Positions 32,876 through 45,715 of a DNA stretch of 64,000 nt are shown here, in pieces. Made by a program: the position numbers and the translations under genes. The notes under the pieces are model-generated. The model was given only the letters and a program-made list of their open reading frames with translations, did not search any database and was not told the origin of the DNA. This DNA is from Flabesymbios commensalis (taxonomy: Eukaryota > Annelida > Polychaeta > Terebellida > Flabelligeridae): assembly GCA_964017125.1 (NCBI GenBank), contig OZ024915.1:23319546-23383545 (forward strand). The letters run 5' to 3'. Position 1 is the stretch's first letter, and each line of letters begins with the position of its first letter.

Positions 32876-34714
32876 TTATCAAATTAAAGGTGGTCTATCA
32901 CCCCTTATATAGTATGAATAATTTTGTGACAAAAAAATCAAAGTTCCCACAAGATGGGGCACAAGTGTTTCCTTATATGGGGTGATTGGCTATCATGTGA
33001 CCCTCTGAGAGGGTCACATGATAGCCAATCACCCCATATAAGGACATAATTATTCATACCATATAAGGGGTGATAGATCACCTTTAAATAAAAATAATTA
33101 ATCAAACAAGGGCGCATAATTCATTGCGCAATCGATCGTCCGCGCACCGGAAATCTGGGTCATAGCTTCACGAATGGCAATGATTACAGACTCTGTATGG
33201 CACACAGAAGGTGATGTATTTGAATATAAGCTCAGCATGCAATGTTTCTTTACGAATACTGCAGTAAAAAACGGAACGTTTATTTGTCATAACATAATCG
33301 TCGCAGGATAGCGATGTAAGCACACGATATATTTTACAGTGTGAAATTATATGAATTCCCCTACCCACTCGAGAGTGTCAGTGGGAATATTACGACACTA
33401 GTTTAGCTTACCTGGGCGCGCCCTGGTGAGCTAAACTGGTGTCGAATATCAGCACACTGGTACATAACAACGCGAGCGCCCTTGAGTAAGTCACTTATTA
33501 GGCAATATGTATGTGGCCCTTGTGCAAACACAAAACAGTACAATACATTGTCACAAAACACATTTGAAACTCAAACAAAAAAACAAACAGTCCAAGTTGA
33601 GACTTCCGAATTAAAAGTTAGCTTTGAAAACAAAATTTGCAAGGTTACATACAGTTTTAGAATCGTCATTCGACATGAGCTCTATAAATTTATGCATATT
33701 AGTTCTTTATGCATGTGCTCACACTAGTTTAACCCTTTGCCTGCTGATACCGACTATAGTCGTTTTTAACCCTTGTCCTGCTATGCCCGGATATATACGG
33801 GGTTAAGGATGTTTTAGTTCAATAAAAATATCACTTAATTTTGATAAAATAGTTTTTAATATACGCTTTGTTGATCCAAGAATTTAATTTTAAACATGTC
33901 TATTTTTCATAAATAGTAATACTGTAGATCTGGTAATATTCGCGAGGTTTTATTTTTCGCGAATTTCGCGAGGAGGAAAAATTCGCGAATTCAAGAATCT
34001 CGCGAATATTATTATTATAATGGCGCTAATAAAGAAAAATTAAAATTCGCGAATTCTAAACTTCGTGAAAAATCCCAAAATCAGAAATTCGCGAAAATTT
34101 AAACACGCGAAAATTACCAGATCTACAGTATTTTTCGTCATTTGAAGCTGGAAATTGCGTTAGCAATTCCAGCTTCAAATGACGAAAAATACAATTGAAG
34201 CAATTCAGCAGGACAAGGGTTAATCCTTTTTATATGTTATCAACTAACTGATATTGGGATTAAAATGGGTGTTTAGACATCAAGATTTGCATCGTTCCAA
34301 ATTAAATAAGTAATTTTCAACCACTTGAAGTTGTGGGTCGTGGTAGCGAGACACAACCTCAAGTGGGTGAAAATTCAAATAAATAAAATTAGCAGGATAA
34401 GGGTTAACCCTTAGAGCGCTCATATCGACTAAAGTAGACATTCTGAGTTTTTATTATCACTTCTCCAACCATGACAACCAGTTGTTAAAAGTAAAATATG
34501 TCGTCAATCATGAAACACTGATATAGTCTATGGAATAAGTCTTACATTTGGACCCCCGTGTGCACTTTGTGAAGAAATCATGAAATTTGGCACAGATGAC
34601 CTCTGAAATACCCTTTTTGATTTCTGATATAGGGCAGTCACTTTTGACCTCGTTTTGACCTCGTAATTTGCATATTTCCAAGATGGCCGCCAACTGATAT
34701 GTGTAATGAGAGTG

Positions 34715-36003
34715 AACATGTCAAAATCGAGGTAGCGACCTGCAAATAGGCTCAAATTGAAGGTGGTACCAAGCTGATTACAAATTTCAAAAAAATATTT
34801 TTGTTATATCTCATTTCCCTATCCTAATTTGCATAATTCCAAAATAGCCGCCAATATCCAGGTGAAAACAGTAAAAATGTCAAAATCAAGATAGAGACTT
34901 GCAAATAGGCTCAAATTGAAGGTAATAATAAGCTGATTTCAATTGCAAATAAATAGTATTGCTATATATAAATTTATCAGCCTGATTTGCATATTTTCAA
35001 AATGGCTGCCAATCGCTGGGTAAGTAGTGAAAACGCCAAGATTGACATCCAGAATATCAGATAAAATATGGGTCGTGGTATATTAAAAAAGGCCTGTTTA
35101 TTCAGTTTTCATATCTGTTTCTGTTACTATTAGACCTACATATATTATAATGAGAAGTGTTTGGTGATACCTAATTATCGACAATAGACAAGGTCTACTA
35201 GTGTTAGTACTAGACAATTGGGGCCAAGTATATGGCCTATGGGCTATGGTAAACCTATGCTTTAACGTTAGATTAGGGTACATTTACAATATATTTATTT
35301 TGGTCTAACGTTATTAGTCTAAGCTAAGAATAAAATTTATATGACTAAAAGTATGAGGGAATTTAAATATTACCAGGGAATCGTGTGTTATCAGTACTGA
35401 TAAATCTAGAAAGATAAAAGAGTTTCAGATATCTCGTCAGGAACGTCCTTTCACAATCTGCTGATAAACGTACGCACCATCAAAAATCACCATCTATACA
35501 TAGGAATTTTTTACTAAATATTAAAAACCTGATTGAAGTATACCACCACACAGCATATCCATTTATGGATGACATAAAATAAATATACACCGTCTAGACA
35601 ACAAGGAAGTGATACCAGAAACTATAACTGCAGCCTTTATGGGAGCAGAAGCTGAAGGCAAATACCAATTCTCCGTATTATGATCAAACTTTTAATACAC
35701 ACAATGCAAACATACATTAATAACCCAAACCATAATATGGTAATTTGTGCTAGAAACATATTCTTCGAATAATGGGTTTTCAGAAAAATGTGTTGGCCAT
35801 TTAATGGCGGCGAAATCCAAGATGGCCCACATTTGTGCAAGAGCAAAGAATTAATTGATATAATTTTGGACAGAATGAAAGCAGATTCATGATTTTGGCG
35901 TCTACCATAGGGTTTTCAGGCATGTCCGACATAGTGGTGTGACCAGAAAGTACTATATATAAACATTGCATTGTGGGGGAAATTCCAAATTGCCAAGGTC
36001 AAT
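34715..36003. repeat. 1.3-kb segment private to copy 2
   Basis: Lies between ATGTGTAATGAGAGTGAA and ATAAATCTATTTCATTTTGG, which are joined in copy 1. It has two to three degenerate tandem units of about 140 bases (CAAATAGGCTCAAATTGAAG, TTTGCATA, CCAAAATAGCCGCCAAT). The join in copy 1 has an extra A, so a deletion in copy 1 is as likely as an insertion in copy 2. No gene. Confidence 0.65.
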
Positions 36004-39000
36004 CAATAAATCTATTTCATTTTGGTCGAATATAGACATATTAATTATTTTCTTTGAAAGGTAACTGTAACCATCCAGTAGCTTAGGTCACATTGCCCAA
36101 ACACAAGGGCTGTCATTACCCCGTTGGTATCTCATGTCATATTTATATTTAAAATGTCTAAAATGTAATGCATTATCTGGTTATATTGCCAAAACATATC
36201 ATAAAATAACACATAACACATAACAATGAGTATAGTTTGTTGTAAAAATTCTTATAAGATTTAAACACAGCTTTTTGGGATATATAACTCTTTCTTTAAA
36301 AAAGAGAGACGTAGAGGCATTAAAGGGCGGTGGAAAGGCATTGAAGGTTTAAGAAGAGGCGTTAAAAAGCGACAGAGAGGTGTTAAAGAGCAATTTGGAG
36401 GCGCTAAAGGGCGATGACAACGAGTTAAAGGGCGATATAAAGGCATTAGGATCAACTAAAAATATTTACATTGTAACAAAGATGCATTAAAAGGTAATGA
36501 AGATGTGCGACAAGGAGGCATTAAACAGGCATCGAAGGTTGAATAAAACGCGTCAAAGGGCGATGGAGAGGCGTTAAAGGGCAACTGAAAAGTGTTAAAG
36601 GTCTAAGGGGCGGTGTTAAAAGGTGACAAAGAGGAGTTAAGGGGCAATGATCAGGCGCTGAGGGGTGAAAAAGAGGCTTTGAAGGGAGGCAGAGAGGCGT
36701 TAAAGTGCGACTGATAATTTTTGAATTGCGACGATATCTCGAAAGGTAAAGAAAAGGGCTACAGGGAGACGTTAAAGGGCGAGAGAAAATCGTTAAAGTC
36801 CGAAGGGGGTGCGAAAAAAGGTGACAAAGAGGCAATAAAGGGCGATGGAGAGGAGTTAAAGAGCAGGGGGAAATAGCAGTCTGGTTGTGTAGACATTGGA
36901 CGTCTGTGTAGTCTAGCAATTTTTGTGATTTAGAAACATATTCTCATACTTCTAATATCAACTTAGAGTGATGATATATGCTCATTCCATCCATCCCAGG
37001 AACACACACATGCAACATATAACCAGAATACACCATATTTGATTGGTCAATGTGATGTTGCTGATTTCGAATATGGTCATTCCAATATCAAATTTTCACA
37101 AAATTGTTTAAAAATGATATTTTTATGATCCACAGAATTTAAGAGTACAAAACTATGTCAATTCATACATAATATATCAAAATCAATCAAATAGAAGCAT
37201 GCAATAGGCCTATACACACACATTAATAGGACCAATAAATTATCACCATGGTATTTAGGAACTTTTCTATATGTCTTGAGGTTTGAGGAGTATACAAGAT
37301 TTCATAATTGCAGGAAAAATACCCCGAGCCTCTTATTTATCTGAGCCTTGTGTTCTATTTTTTGGTTCAGAAACGGTTGTGACGAGGATAAATCACCCTC
37401 ATGTGCTCTAGGTTCCCCATGCCACGTTTATTGCTTAGCAAGGGAGGTAGCCTGGTAAATGGTCAGTTCTGAGCTACGCTCTGCAGCGTCATAAATGCTA
37501 GGTTTGATCTCTGCTCAGACTTAGACAGCTATGGGATGAACGGGAACGAACAGGCATTATTTGGTGATGCAGATGCATTAAAGATCAACAAAAAGGGGTT
37601 AAAGGGCGAAGGAATCGCGGTAAATGTCGATGGAGAGGTGGTAATGGCCAATGGGGAGGCAGTGGAGGGCGACGAAAATGTGATGAAGGGTGGCAGAGAG
37701 GAGTCAAAGAGGGACGCTGATACTTTAAATTGCGGCGTATTGAGGCACTAAGGGGTGACGAAGATGTGTTAAAACTCGATGGAGAGATGCTGAAGGGCGA
37801 CGGAAAGGCATTCATGTGCGAACGGTTATTTTAAAAGTTGAAGGGGAGGAATTACAGGGTGATAGGCAGGCATAACAGGGTGACTATATGAATGGGTTTG
37901 TTGTTCCAAGTGTGACATGGTCATATAATATTGACAACTCATGTCATTACAAAAAAATTAAGAAGTTTTCAAGTGAAAATAAAATATCTTGATTTTCTAG
38001 TTGATTTTCCATCCGCGCCAGCTCTTGAGGCAGTCACCTGCCGATAGCGCTTAACATTTCGGGTTACGCTGCATTTCGTGTGTCATCCGTATGCAATCAG
38101 TATATTATACGTATGCCTTCCATATATCATACGTGAGCCATCCGTATATCATCCGTATGTCATACGTATATCATCCGTATGTCATCGTATGCCATTCGTA
38201 TACCATCCGTGTGTCATCCGTATATTCATGATCGCTACATGTGGCGATCATCTAATACACGGATGACACACGGACACGGGAATAACCCTTGTGTTTATTA
38301 CACACATTATATGATGTATGGCATAAGATTGAATACGAATGCGGCCGATACTTGTGCATATTGAAATTTCGTTTTTTCTTTGTGATTTCGGATTCCCCAT
38401 GGGGTTATGACCCCTTAAATCCATTTAAATTAAGCATGTGTTGATTAACGGACGATAATCGATTATCGAAACTGCCGATATAAAGTTTCTTGTCCTTTAT
38501 TACATTAAATTTATGATCATAGTAAATAATAGGTTCAATAGACACGTTTGTCTTCTTAAAAACTGAATTGTATATATAAACAGATTCTAAAACATGTGCT
38601 AGTCGGTTCCAGGAATAATAAATTAAATTTATAGACTGATTGGGCCAAAATATTAGGAGAAAGATTATTTAATAATTTGGGAAAAAATAGTAAAACATAA
38701 CATTATGACTACTGCCAAGGACCATCCTTTTTAAATTACAGCAATGTCGGCCATAAAATTAATATTGCAGCCATCTTGACTCAGAGCTGCAACATAATAA
38801 TGTTCTCCATATTATAGTCACGCTATCATATGGTAATTGAATCCCAGAATGAAAAGCTGCCATAGATAGAAATGGCCCCTGTGACATAATTTATTTTGCA
38901 GTCAAGGTTTTCAAGAATCCATAACAGTTGTTAGCGATGAATCCTAACGGTGGTGGATAAAGGAGCAGACGGATGTGTGTAATGTATGACAACAACAGGC

Positions 39001-40366
39001 TCTCAGCTAAAATTTGACTGAGTCCTAAAAAGATTGATGTTATCTCATCGCTGATGTACTGTTTTAATCATGTGTACCTTCTAAAGTGTATACTTTTGTC
39101 GACCTTGCATCCTTTTGTAGTATACTCTTGGGCATATCAAACCAGTGGTCCTAAATTTCAAGTCTGGGGCGATTAGTCACTAGGCCCATTTTTGAAATGT
39201 TACCTCTAATTGTTTAGTTCATAGTAATTTAGCCCAAATTGAGCGGTGAGAATTACAAATTGTCTCGTGGGAGCTGAAGTGTCTGGCAATTTTATTGAAG
39301 GTAATGATCGATGAGTTTTATCATTTGCATTGATGTCAAATATACGTTCAGGACGAGTGGACTCGAATCCCTGTCTGTATAAGATAACCAAAGTTCTAAA
39401 GGGACAAATTTATCCTGCAACATCTTCTGTTATATTACGGTTGAGTATGTTAAAAAAATACGTGTCTATAAAATATACATTTTGACTTTATCTCCTTGGA
39501 GAGCGCCTTTCGTATCTATGCCTATACTGCTCAGTGCTGAGCCGCCTCGTTCTCAGACCAGCTAGAGCAGCTACTCTGACTTGGTATAGTGCATGCAGAA
39601 TGTCAGGCCTAATACCAGCGTTGGATAAGAAACCAGCTTTTTAGGGTTAGTAGAGTAGAATATATGTTTTATTGACATAATAATTATCAAAAGTCATTAC
39701 TGACATTTAAATAAATACAGGCATAAATAACAACGTTGTGTGAAGTTTTAAATGTGATAACGGCCACTGTGGAGAAAGTCCAGCAATAATTCTGTTTGGG
39801 ATGTCCAATTTATTCCGGGTAGAAATGATTTCGTTCATCGAAATCTGGAATTGCTATGCTTAAGTAGTTTCGGATTCATAAAAAAATAAATGAATGGGGT
39901 TTTAGGCCACCCTTGTGCATATAAAGGATCAACTGAGACAAGATAACCTCCTGAGGATGGTGAGATGACACTGCTCTCCAGACACAGGATTGGAAATTCG
40001 AGTCCTTTCGGTCTGAGGCCGAGCACGCTACCTCTCGGTCACGGAGGCTCCCCACAATATTGAATCTTTACGAGTGAGCGGAGAAGAAGCATTTTTGTTT
40101 CTTTGAAACTCGAAGGCCAGAGACTGAGTGGCCGGGGTTCGAGCTCGCGATCTCCGACTTTTCAAGCAGGCAGCTTTAATCACTGCACGAATTATAGAGA
40201 CATCGTGATCACCAACACCACTGTCTGTGTGTAATAGAAATAAGTGTGCGCCCACTTAAATATAAGTGAACCGTATAGGTCATGCTTGGGTGATTGCTCT
40301 TAAAATTCGACACATGATATGTACATACATACTTCACCTATACATAGATAGCCTCACATACCAGCA

Positions 40367-40462
40367 AACACCACCGTTGAGCCAATGTTGTTTTAATGCT
40401 GGGCCACCGTCTGCGACGGTGGACCAACATTAAACAACATTGGTTCAGAGCCTAGTGCTTGG
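40367..40462. mobile_element. Complete family M MITE
   Basis: ACCAGCAAACACCACCGTTG to CAGAGCCTAGTGCTTGGTG, with internal GGGCCACCGTCTGCGACGGT core. It is the intact version of the half element at 24383-24438. Confidence 0.7.
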
Positions 40463-40828
40463 TGAGATTGAAGCAGCGTATTATTATGATAAAGGAGACA
40501 GAGTGTGTCAACAGCGCATGCCCGGAATATAAACATGGGATGTAAATATTGCACTTATTTGAATATACAGTAGGCTTGGTGTATTAACTTAATAGACTAT
40601 ATAAAGCTATGTACAAGCCTATCCAGTTTTGCTTAATCGGGTCGGCTGTCTATGATATTGCGCATTTCAAAAGAATGGGAATATATAGTATATCTATAGT
40701 CACATTTTCATTTTGTTCAGTCGCGATATTGCCTTAAAGTGCAAAATGTGAAGCTAATAGGTAGTCCCGAATTCAACATTTTTTCTGGAATTTTTTTTAT
40801 AGTGGGGATGCTTGTGTTCATAAATAAA
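40463..40828. other. Spacer, nothing recognised
   Basis: Unique AT-rich sequence leading into the inverted-repeat element. Confidence 0.35.
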
Positions 40829-43000
40829 CTCCCGTGGGATTTTGATGGTTAAAATATGCCACCTATATGAAAATGTTCAGAATAGCCCGCAGAATAAGAA
40901 AAAGTTTGATGGAGTTCGCAAATTGATGTCGAAACACTCTTTTCAGACAAAATTCAAAATGGCCGCCATGAAATCACCAAAGTTAACATATCTTCATCAA
41001 TAATTGAGATAGAAACGAGATTATTTCACCAAACCATATGTTTTCGGTATCAAGGAATGCAATAAAACAAACGATACATTTATTTGACATCATTATCATG
41101 CAAAATTCAAAATTACGGTCATAAAATCGCTAAAGTGATCATATCTTCGTTAATAATTAAGATAGAGACCAGATTATTTCACCAAACCATATGTTTTCGC
41201 TATCAAAGAATTCAATAAAACAAACGATACTTTTACTCGATATCATTATCATGCAAATTCAAAATGGCCGCCATAAAATCACTTAATTGATCATATTTGC
41301 GATAATAATTGGAATAGAAACGATATTATTTTACCAAACCATATGTTTTCGGTATCAAGGGATACAATAAAAAAGCTGATACTTTTTGATATTTTACATC
41401 ATTATCATGCAAAATTCATAATGACCGCCATGAAATCACTAAATCATATATTCATCATTAATCCTCATAGGGCTGATATTATTTCACCAAATCTTATGTT
41501 ATCGATATAACGTACATGCAATACAGTAAATCATTTAAGATGGCCGCCATGAACTTAATAAATTTATCACATCTTTGTCATTAAATAAGATATAAACTGG
41601 ATTATTTCATCTAACCACATGTTTTCGTCATCAAGGGATACAATAAAACACATCATACCTCAAGTATATCATTATATAGCTTTAAAATATTATGTCATCA
41701 CCTATTTATCCAATGTCTCAATACTAGCAATGCTAATTACATTGTAGAACATCTGTTTATGTATAGCACACACCACCCATCTACGTAACAGACAGCATGC
41801 ATTTTTAGATGAACAATTAAGGCATATCCACATCCACATGAGATCGACCGAACAATGTTTTAACTCACTCAAGAACATATAGATCTGTGTTGAATATTGC
41901 ACTGCTTTGAATGTAATGTCTTTTGAAATATTAGCTGTCACTTCTATATGAACACATTGATGCACAAGAGTGTATAATTGGTCATATACACAGAGGGTGC
42001 ACTTCACGACAGTGACCTTTCACGTTCTAGATATCAATAGTATTCTACACCTCTAAGATGTTTACCTATTTTAAACAAGTTAGCAGCATTGGTGTGTATA
42101 GTTATTAACCACCTGTATCACAATTAGCTCACATGAGGTCAATAACAATGGCATAGCATACTATCCTGATAATTGTATTTCTAAATCCGTGCTCCAGCAC
42201 TTGAACAGACACTGTTATAAATTGAGTTATACATTACTAAAAAATAATAATGCAATGTAACACAATGGGGCATAGCAAAAGAGTATCAATATTTGTACAG
42301 AGCATGTGTACAGGGTTAGCGTCTACACTGAAGTGTATCAAATCTCATATGTTAAGGTCATTGCAATGTCAAATTATAGCGAAGTTTTTCTTCAATTAAT
42401 TGTCATTACACTTTTAGGTGACAAAAAATATTTGGCAAAACCCAGCGAATGTGCATATCATTGAATAGTCAAAATGATTTATTGTGAATTCACATTGCCA
42501 TGACTCAGGGGTTGCAGAGTATATACTATTTACTCCCGAAAAAATCTACACATAACTTGAGATTTGGGCTTGCTTGACGTTGAGATGTAATTATTTGCAC
42601 TCAAGTTTTACCGTTCACTTGTCGTGCAATAAACCTATATTCAACAATAGGGGCCTACATACGTTCACAGCTAAATTAGAGCTGGATAAGATGTTATAGG
42701 GTAAATAACAGGTTTTATTGTGATGTTCAAGATCTCATGAATTGACTTTAATTTAACCGAAAAATCAAACGGACAAGCCCACAACACATTACAATGGTGA
42801 AATAATCTTGTCTCTATCTAAATTATTGGTGAAGATATGATAACTTTAGTTATTTCATGGCGGCCATTTTGAATTTCGCCTGATAAGAGGGTTTTGACAC
42901 CCATTTGCAAACTCCATCAAACTTTTTCTTATTATGTGGTCTATTCTGAACATTTTCATATAGGTGGCATATTTTAACCATTTAATTCCCACGGGATTAC
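40829..43000. mobile_element. 2.2-kb element with ~205-bp inverted arms
   Basis: Left arm 40829-41037 and right arm 42795-43000 are reverse complements at high but imperfect identity (shared CCCGTGGGA, TATGCCACCTATATGAAAAT, AAAAAGTTTGATGGAGTT, AAATGGCCGCCATGAAAT). After the left arm come four to five tandem units of about 152 bases, each with AATGGCCGCCAT, AAATCAC and CACCAAACCATATGTTTTCG. No transposase frame; a 101-codon minus-strand frame at 41702-42007 has no recognised domain. Non-autonomous DNA transposon. Confidence 0.7.
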
Positions 43001-43161
43001 ACATGCGCCTGCACTATTATGGGATTATCATTACAGTTTTTAATTAACAATAGTTTTTGTGCTTCACCTTCTGTCCTTATTTTTCCAGAGATACATACCA
43101 TCATCATGAGGCCCATGTTGTTTGGCTTGTATATGCCAAAAAGTGGCATAAACCCCCATTT

Positions 43162-43172
43162 GCTCGTTCGTT

Positions 43173-43203
<31 letters not shown>

Positions 43204-43395
43204 TCGTTAATTCATTCATTCATTCATTTATTCATTTATTCATTCATTCATTCATTCATTCATTCATTCATTCATTCATTCATTCATTCATTCATTCATT
43301 CATTCATTCATTCATTCATTCATTCATTCATTCATGCATTTATCTATTCATTTATCCATTTATTCATTTTTTTCATTTATTCATTTATTTAGATA
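43162..43395. repeat. (TTCG)n to (ATTC)n microsatellite
   Basis: About ten TTCG units (43165-43208) change abruptly into about thirty-five ATTC units, then degrade. The Ser-Phe-Ile-His repeat frame through it is an artefact. Confidence 0.9.
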
Positions 43396-43565
43396 TTCAT
43401 TGTTTTCATAATTTAAAACACAACATAACAACTTATCATTTCGGCTAAATATTTAATTATCATCATGGTACATCAATGAATAATGAGCTAATACGAAATA
43501 ATACCGCTATATCCACAAGGTGGCTCCGGGTATCCGGATAATGTTTTACTAATTCAGTATCAATA

Positions 43566-43770
43566 AAGTAAGTATTCTGTGAAACTCAATGACCTCGACC
43601 TCCTTTGTTTTCACCGAGCTGGCTAATACAATGAAGTATGGGGGAGGGTTCTTATATAACTTTGTTTTCACCGAGTGACTTCACTGCGGTTCACAAAATG
43701 AAGTATGGAGGAGGGGGTGTTATATAACCTTGTTTTCACCGTGTGACGTCACTGCGTTTCACATAATTAT
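43566..43770 (-). repeat. Complete left arm of the CRE-repeat element
   Basis: Starts ATTCTGTGAAACTCAATGAC, the complement of the outer end at 32860-32875, followed by two or three inverted 70-base units, the last with CCGTGTGACGTCACTGCG. Shows that the CRE units form the arms of an inverted-repeat element. Confidence 0.65.
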
Positions 43771-43972
43771 TTCTAAAGGTTCGCTCTCAGTATAAAGGGA
43801 ATGACTCATTCACATATGAATCATTCACTTAAAACTTATAACCCTTAGCGCGCGGGGATCGACTTTAGAGTAAGTAAAGCTCCCTGTATTTTGAACGTTC
43901 ACATATCCAGCAACACTATTTTTTCATAAACTCCAAAACTAAAATTCCCGTTGCTCCCACAGAAGGTAGTCC

Positions 43973-44045
43973 TAGTTTGACGCTAACACATGGGTTGGCG
44001 TCAAAGCTGGACAGCATGGCAAAAGCTGTGTTTGTGTATGCTGGT
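43973..44045. other. Empty SINE target site
   Basis: TAGTTTGACGCTAACACATG to TATGCTGGT is present once and uninterrupted, whereas copies 1 and 2 have it twice around a SINE. Confidence 0.8.
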
Positions 44046-44733
44046 AGCCAGTGAACGCTGAGATCAACATTTTCATGAGAGGGTGACATGATAGCCAATC
44101 ACCCCATATAGGGACATAATTATTCATACCATATAAGGGGTGATAGATCACCGCGCACCGGATTTCTGGGTCATAGCTTCACGAATGGCACACAGAAGGT
44201 GATGTATTTGAATATAAGCTCAGCATACATAGGAACATTGCAATGTTTCTATACGAATACTGCAGTAAAAAACGGAACGTTTATTTGTCATAACATAATA
44301 GCCGCAGGATAGCGATGTAAGCACACGATATATTTTACAGTGTGAAATTATATGAATTCCCCTACCCACTCGAGAGTGTCAGTGGGAATATTACGACACT
44401 AGTTTAGCTTACCTGGGCGCGCCCTGGTGAGCTAAACTGGTGTCGAATATCAGCACACTGGTACATAACAACGCGAGCGCCCTTGAGTAAGTCACTTATT
44501 AGGCAATCTGTATGTGGCCCTTGTGCAAACACAAAACAGTACAATACATTGTCACAAAACACATTTGAAACTCAAACAAAAAAACAAACAGTTCAAGTTG
44601 AGACTTCCGAATTAAAAATTAGCTTTGAAAACAAAATTTGCAAGGTTACATACAGTTTTAGAATCGTCATTCGACAGGAGCTCTATAAATTTATGCATAT
44701 TAGTTCTTTATGCATGTGCTCACACTAGTTTAA

Positions 44734-45405
44734 CCCTTTGCCTGCTGATACCGACGATAGTCGTTTTTAACCCTTGTCCTGCTATGCCCGGATATATACG
44801 GGGTTAAGGATGTTTTAGTTCAATAAAAATATCACTTAATTTTGATAAAATAGTTTTTAATATACGCTTTGTTGATCCAAGAATTTAATTTTAAACATGT
44901 CTATTTTTGCATAAATAGTAATACTGTAGATCTGGTAATATTCGCGAGGTTTTATTTTTCGCGAATTTTGCGAGGAGGAAAAATTCGCGAATTCAAGAAT
45001 CTCGCGAATATTATTATTATAATGGCGCTAATAAAGAAAAAATAAAATTCGCGAATTCTAAACTTCGTGAAAAATCCCAAAATCAGAAATTTGCGAAAAT
45101 TTAAACACGCGAAAATTACCAGATCTACAGTATTTTTCGTCATTTGAAGCTGGAAATTGCGTTAGCAATTCCAGCTTCAGATGACGAAAAGTACAATTGA
45201 AGCAATTCAGCAGGACAAGGGTTAATCCATTTTATATGGAATCAAATAACTGATATTGGGATTGAAATGGGTGTTTAGACATCAAGATTTGCATCGTTCC
45301 AAATTAAATAAGGAATTTTCAACCACTTGAAGTTGTGGGTCGTGGTAGCGAGACACAACTTCAAGTGGGTGAAAATTCAAATAAATGAAATTAGCAGGAT
45401 AAGGG
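44734..45405 (-). mobile_element. Triple-nested MITEs, copy 3
   Basis: Family D (44734-45405) containing family B (about 44771-45221) containing the TACTGTAGATCTGG element (44930-45130). All TTAA junctions match copies 1 and 2. Confidence 0.7.
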
Positions 45406-45544
45406 TTAACCCTTAGAGCGCTCATATCGACTAAAGTAGACATTCTGAGTTTTTATTATCACTTCTCTAACCATGACAACCAGTTGTTAAAAGTAAAATA
45501 TGTCGTCAATCATGAAACACTGATATATATATGTATAATGCTGG

Positions 45545-45640
45545 GACTTATATTTCACAAATCACATACATTTTCAGCCACTTGAAGTTGTGTTTTGCGT
45601 TAGCGAGACACAACGTCAAGTGACTGTTAAAATAAACATG
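45545..45640. repeat. Hairpin relic of a TTAA-type MITE
   Basis: CCACTTGAAGTTGTG pairs with CACAACGTCAAGTG around TTTTGCGTTAGCGAGA. No terminal repeats. Confidence 0.55.
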
Positions 45641-45715
45641 ATAAACATAACAAAACAGTCCTCAGCTGCATAAGTCAAATTGTGTGAGCCGAGAGCCTGA
45701 GTGCTGGATTATCTT

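Larger units (their letters stand above)
29118..37880. repeat. Triplicated block, copy 2
   Basis: About 8.76 kb, same order as copy 1: tandem/hairpin, SINE (31130-31458), SINE with 72-base duplication (31908-32363), CRE repeats (32461-32875, six units), palindromic MITE (32889-33082), triple-nested MITEs (33733-34403), a private 1.3-kb segment (34715-36003) and the minisatellite. Single-base differences from copy 1 are sparse. Confidence 0.85.
37881..45524. repeat. Triplicated block, copy 3, rearranged
   Basis: Matches copy 2 from 37881 to about 40410 and again from about 43566 to 45524. The middle is different DNA (long inverted-repeat element and a microsatellite), a piece around the SINE is absent, and the 3' part ends at ACACTGATATA. 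It preserves states lost elsewhere: intact family M MITE and the SINE-free site. Confidence 0.8.

Noticed and set aside
41702-42007. 101-codon minus-strand frame inside the 2.2-kb element
   Set aside because: No recognisable domain, no splice or promoter context; length is compatible with chance in AT-rich DNA.
43057-43392. 111-codon Ser-Phe-Ile-His repeat protein
   Set aside because: Translation of the (ATTC)n microsatellite.
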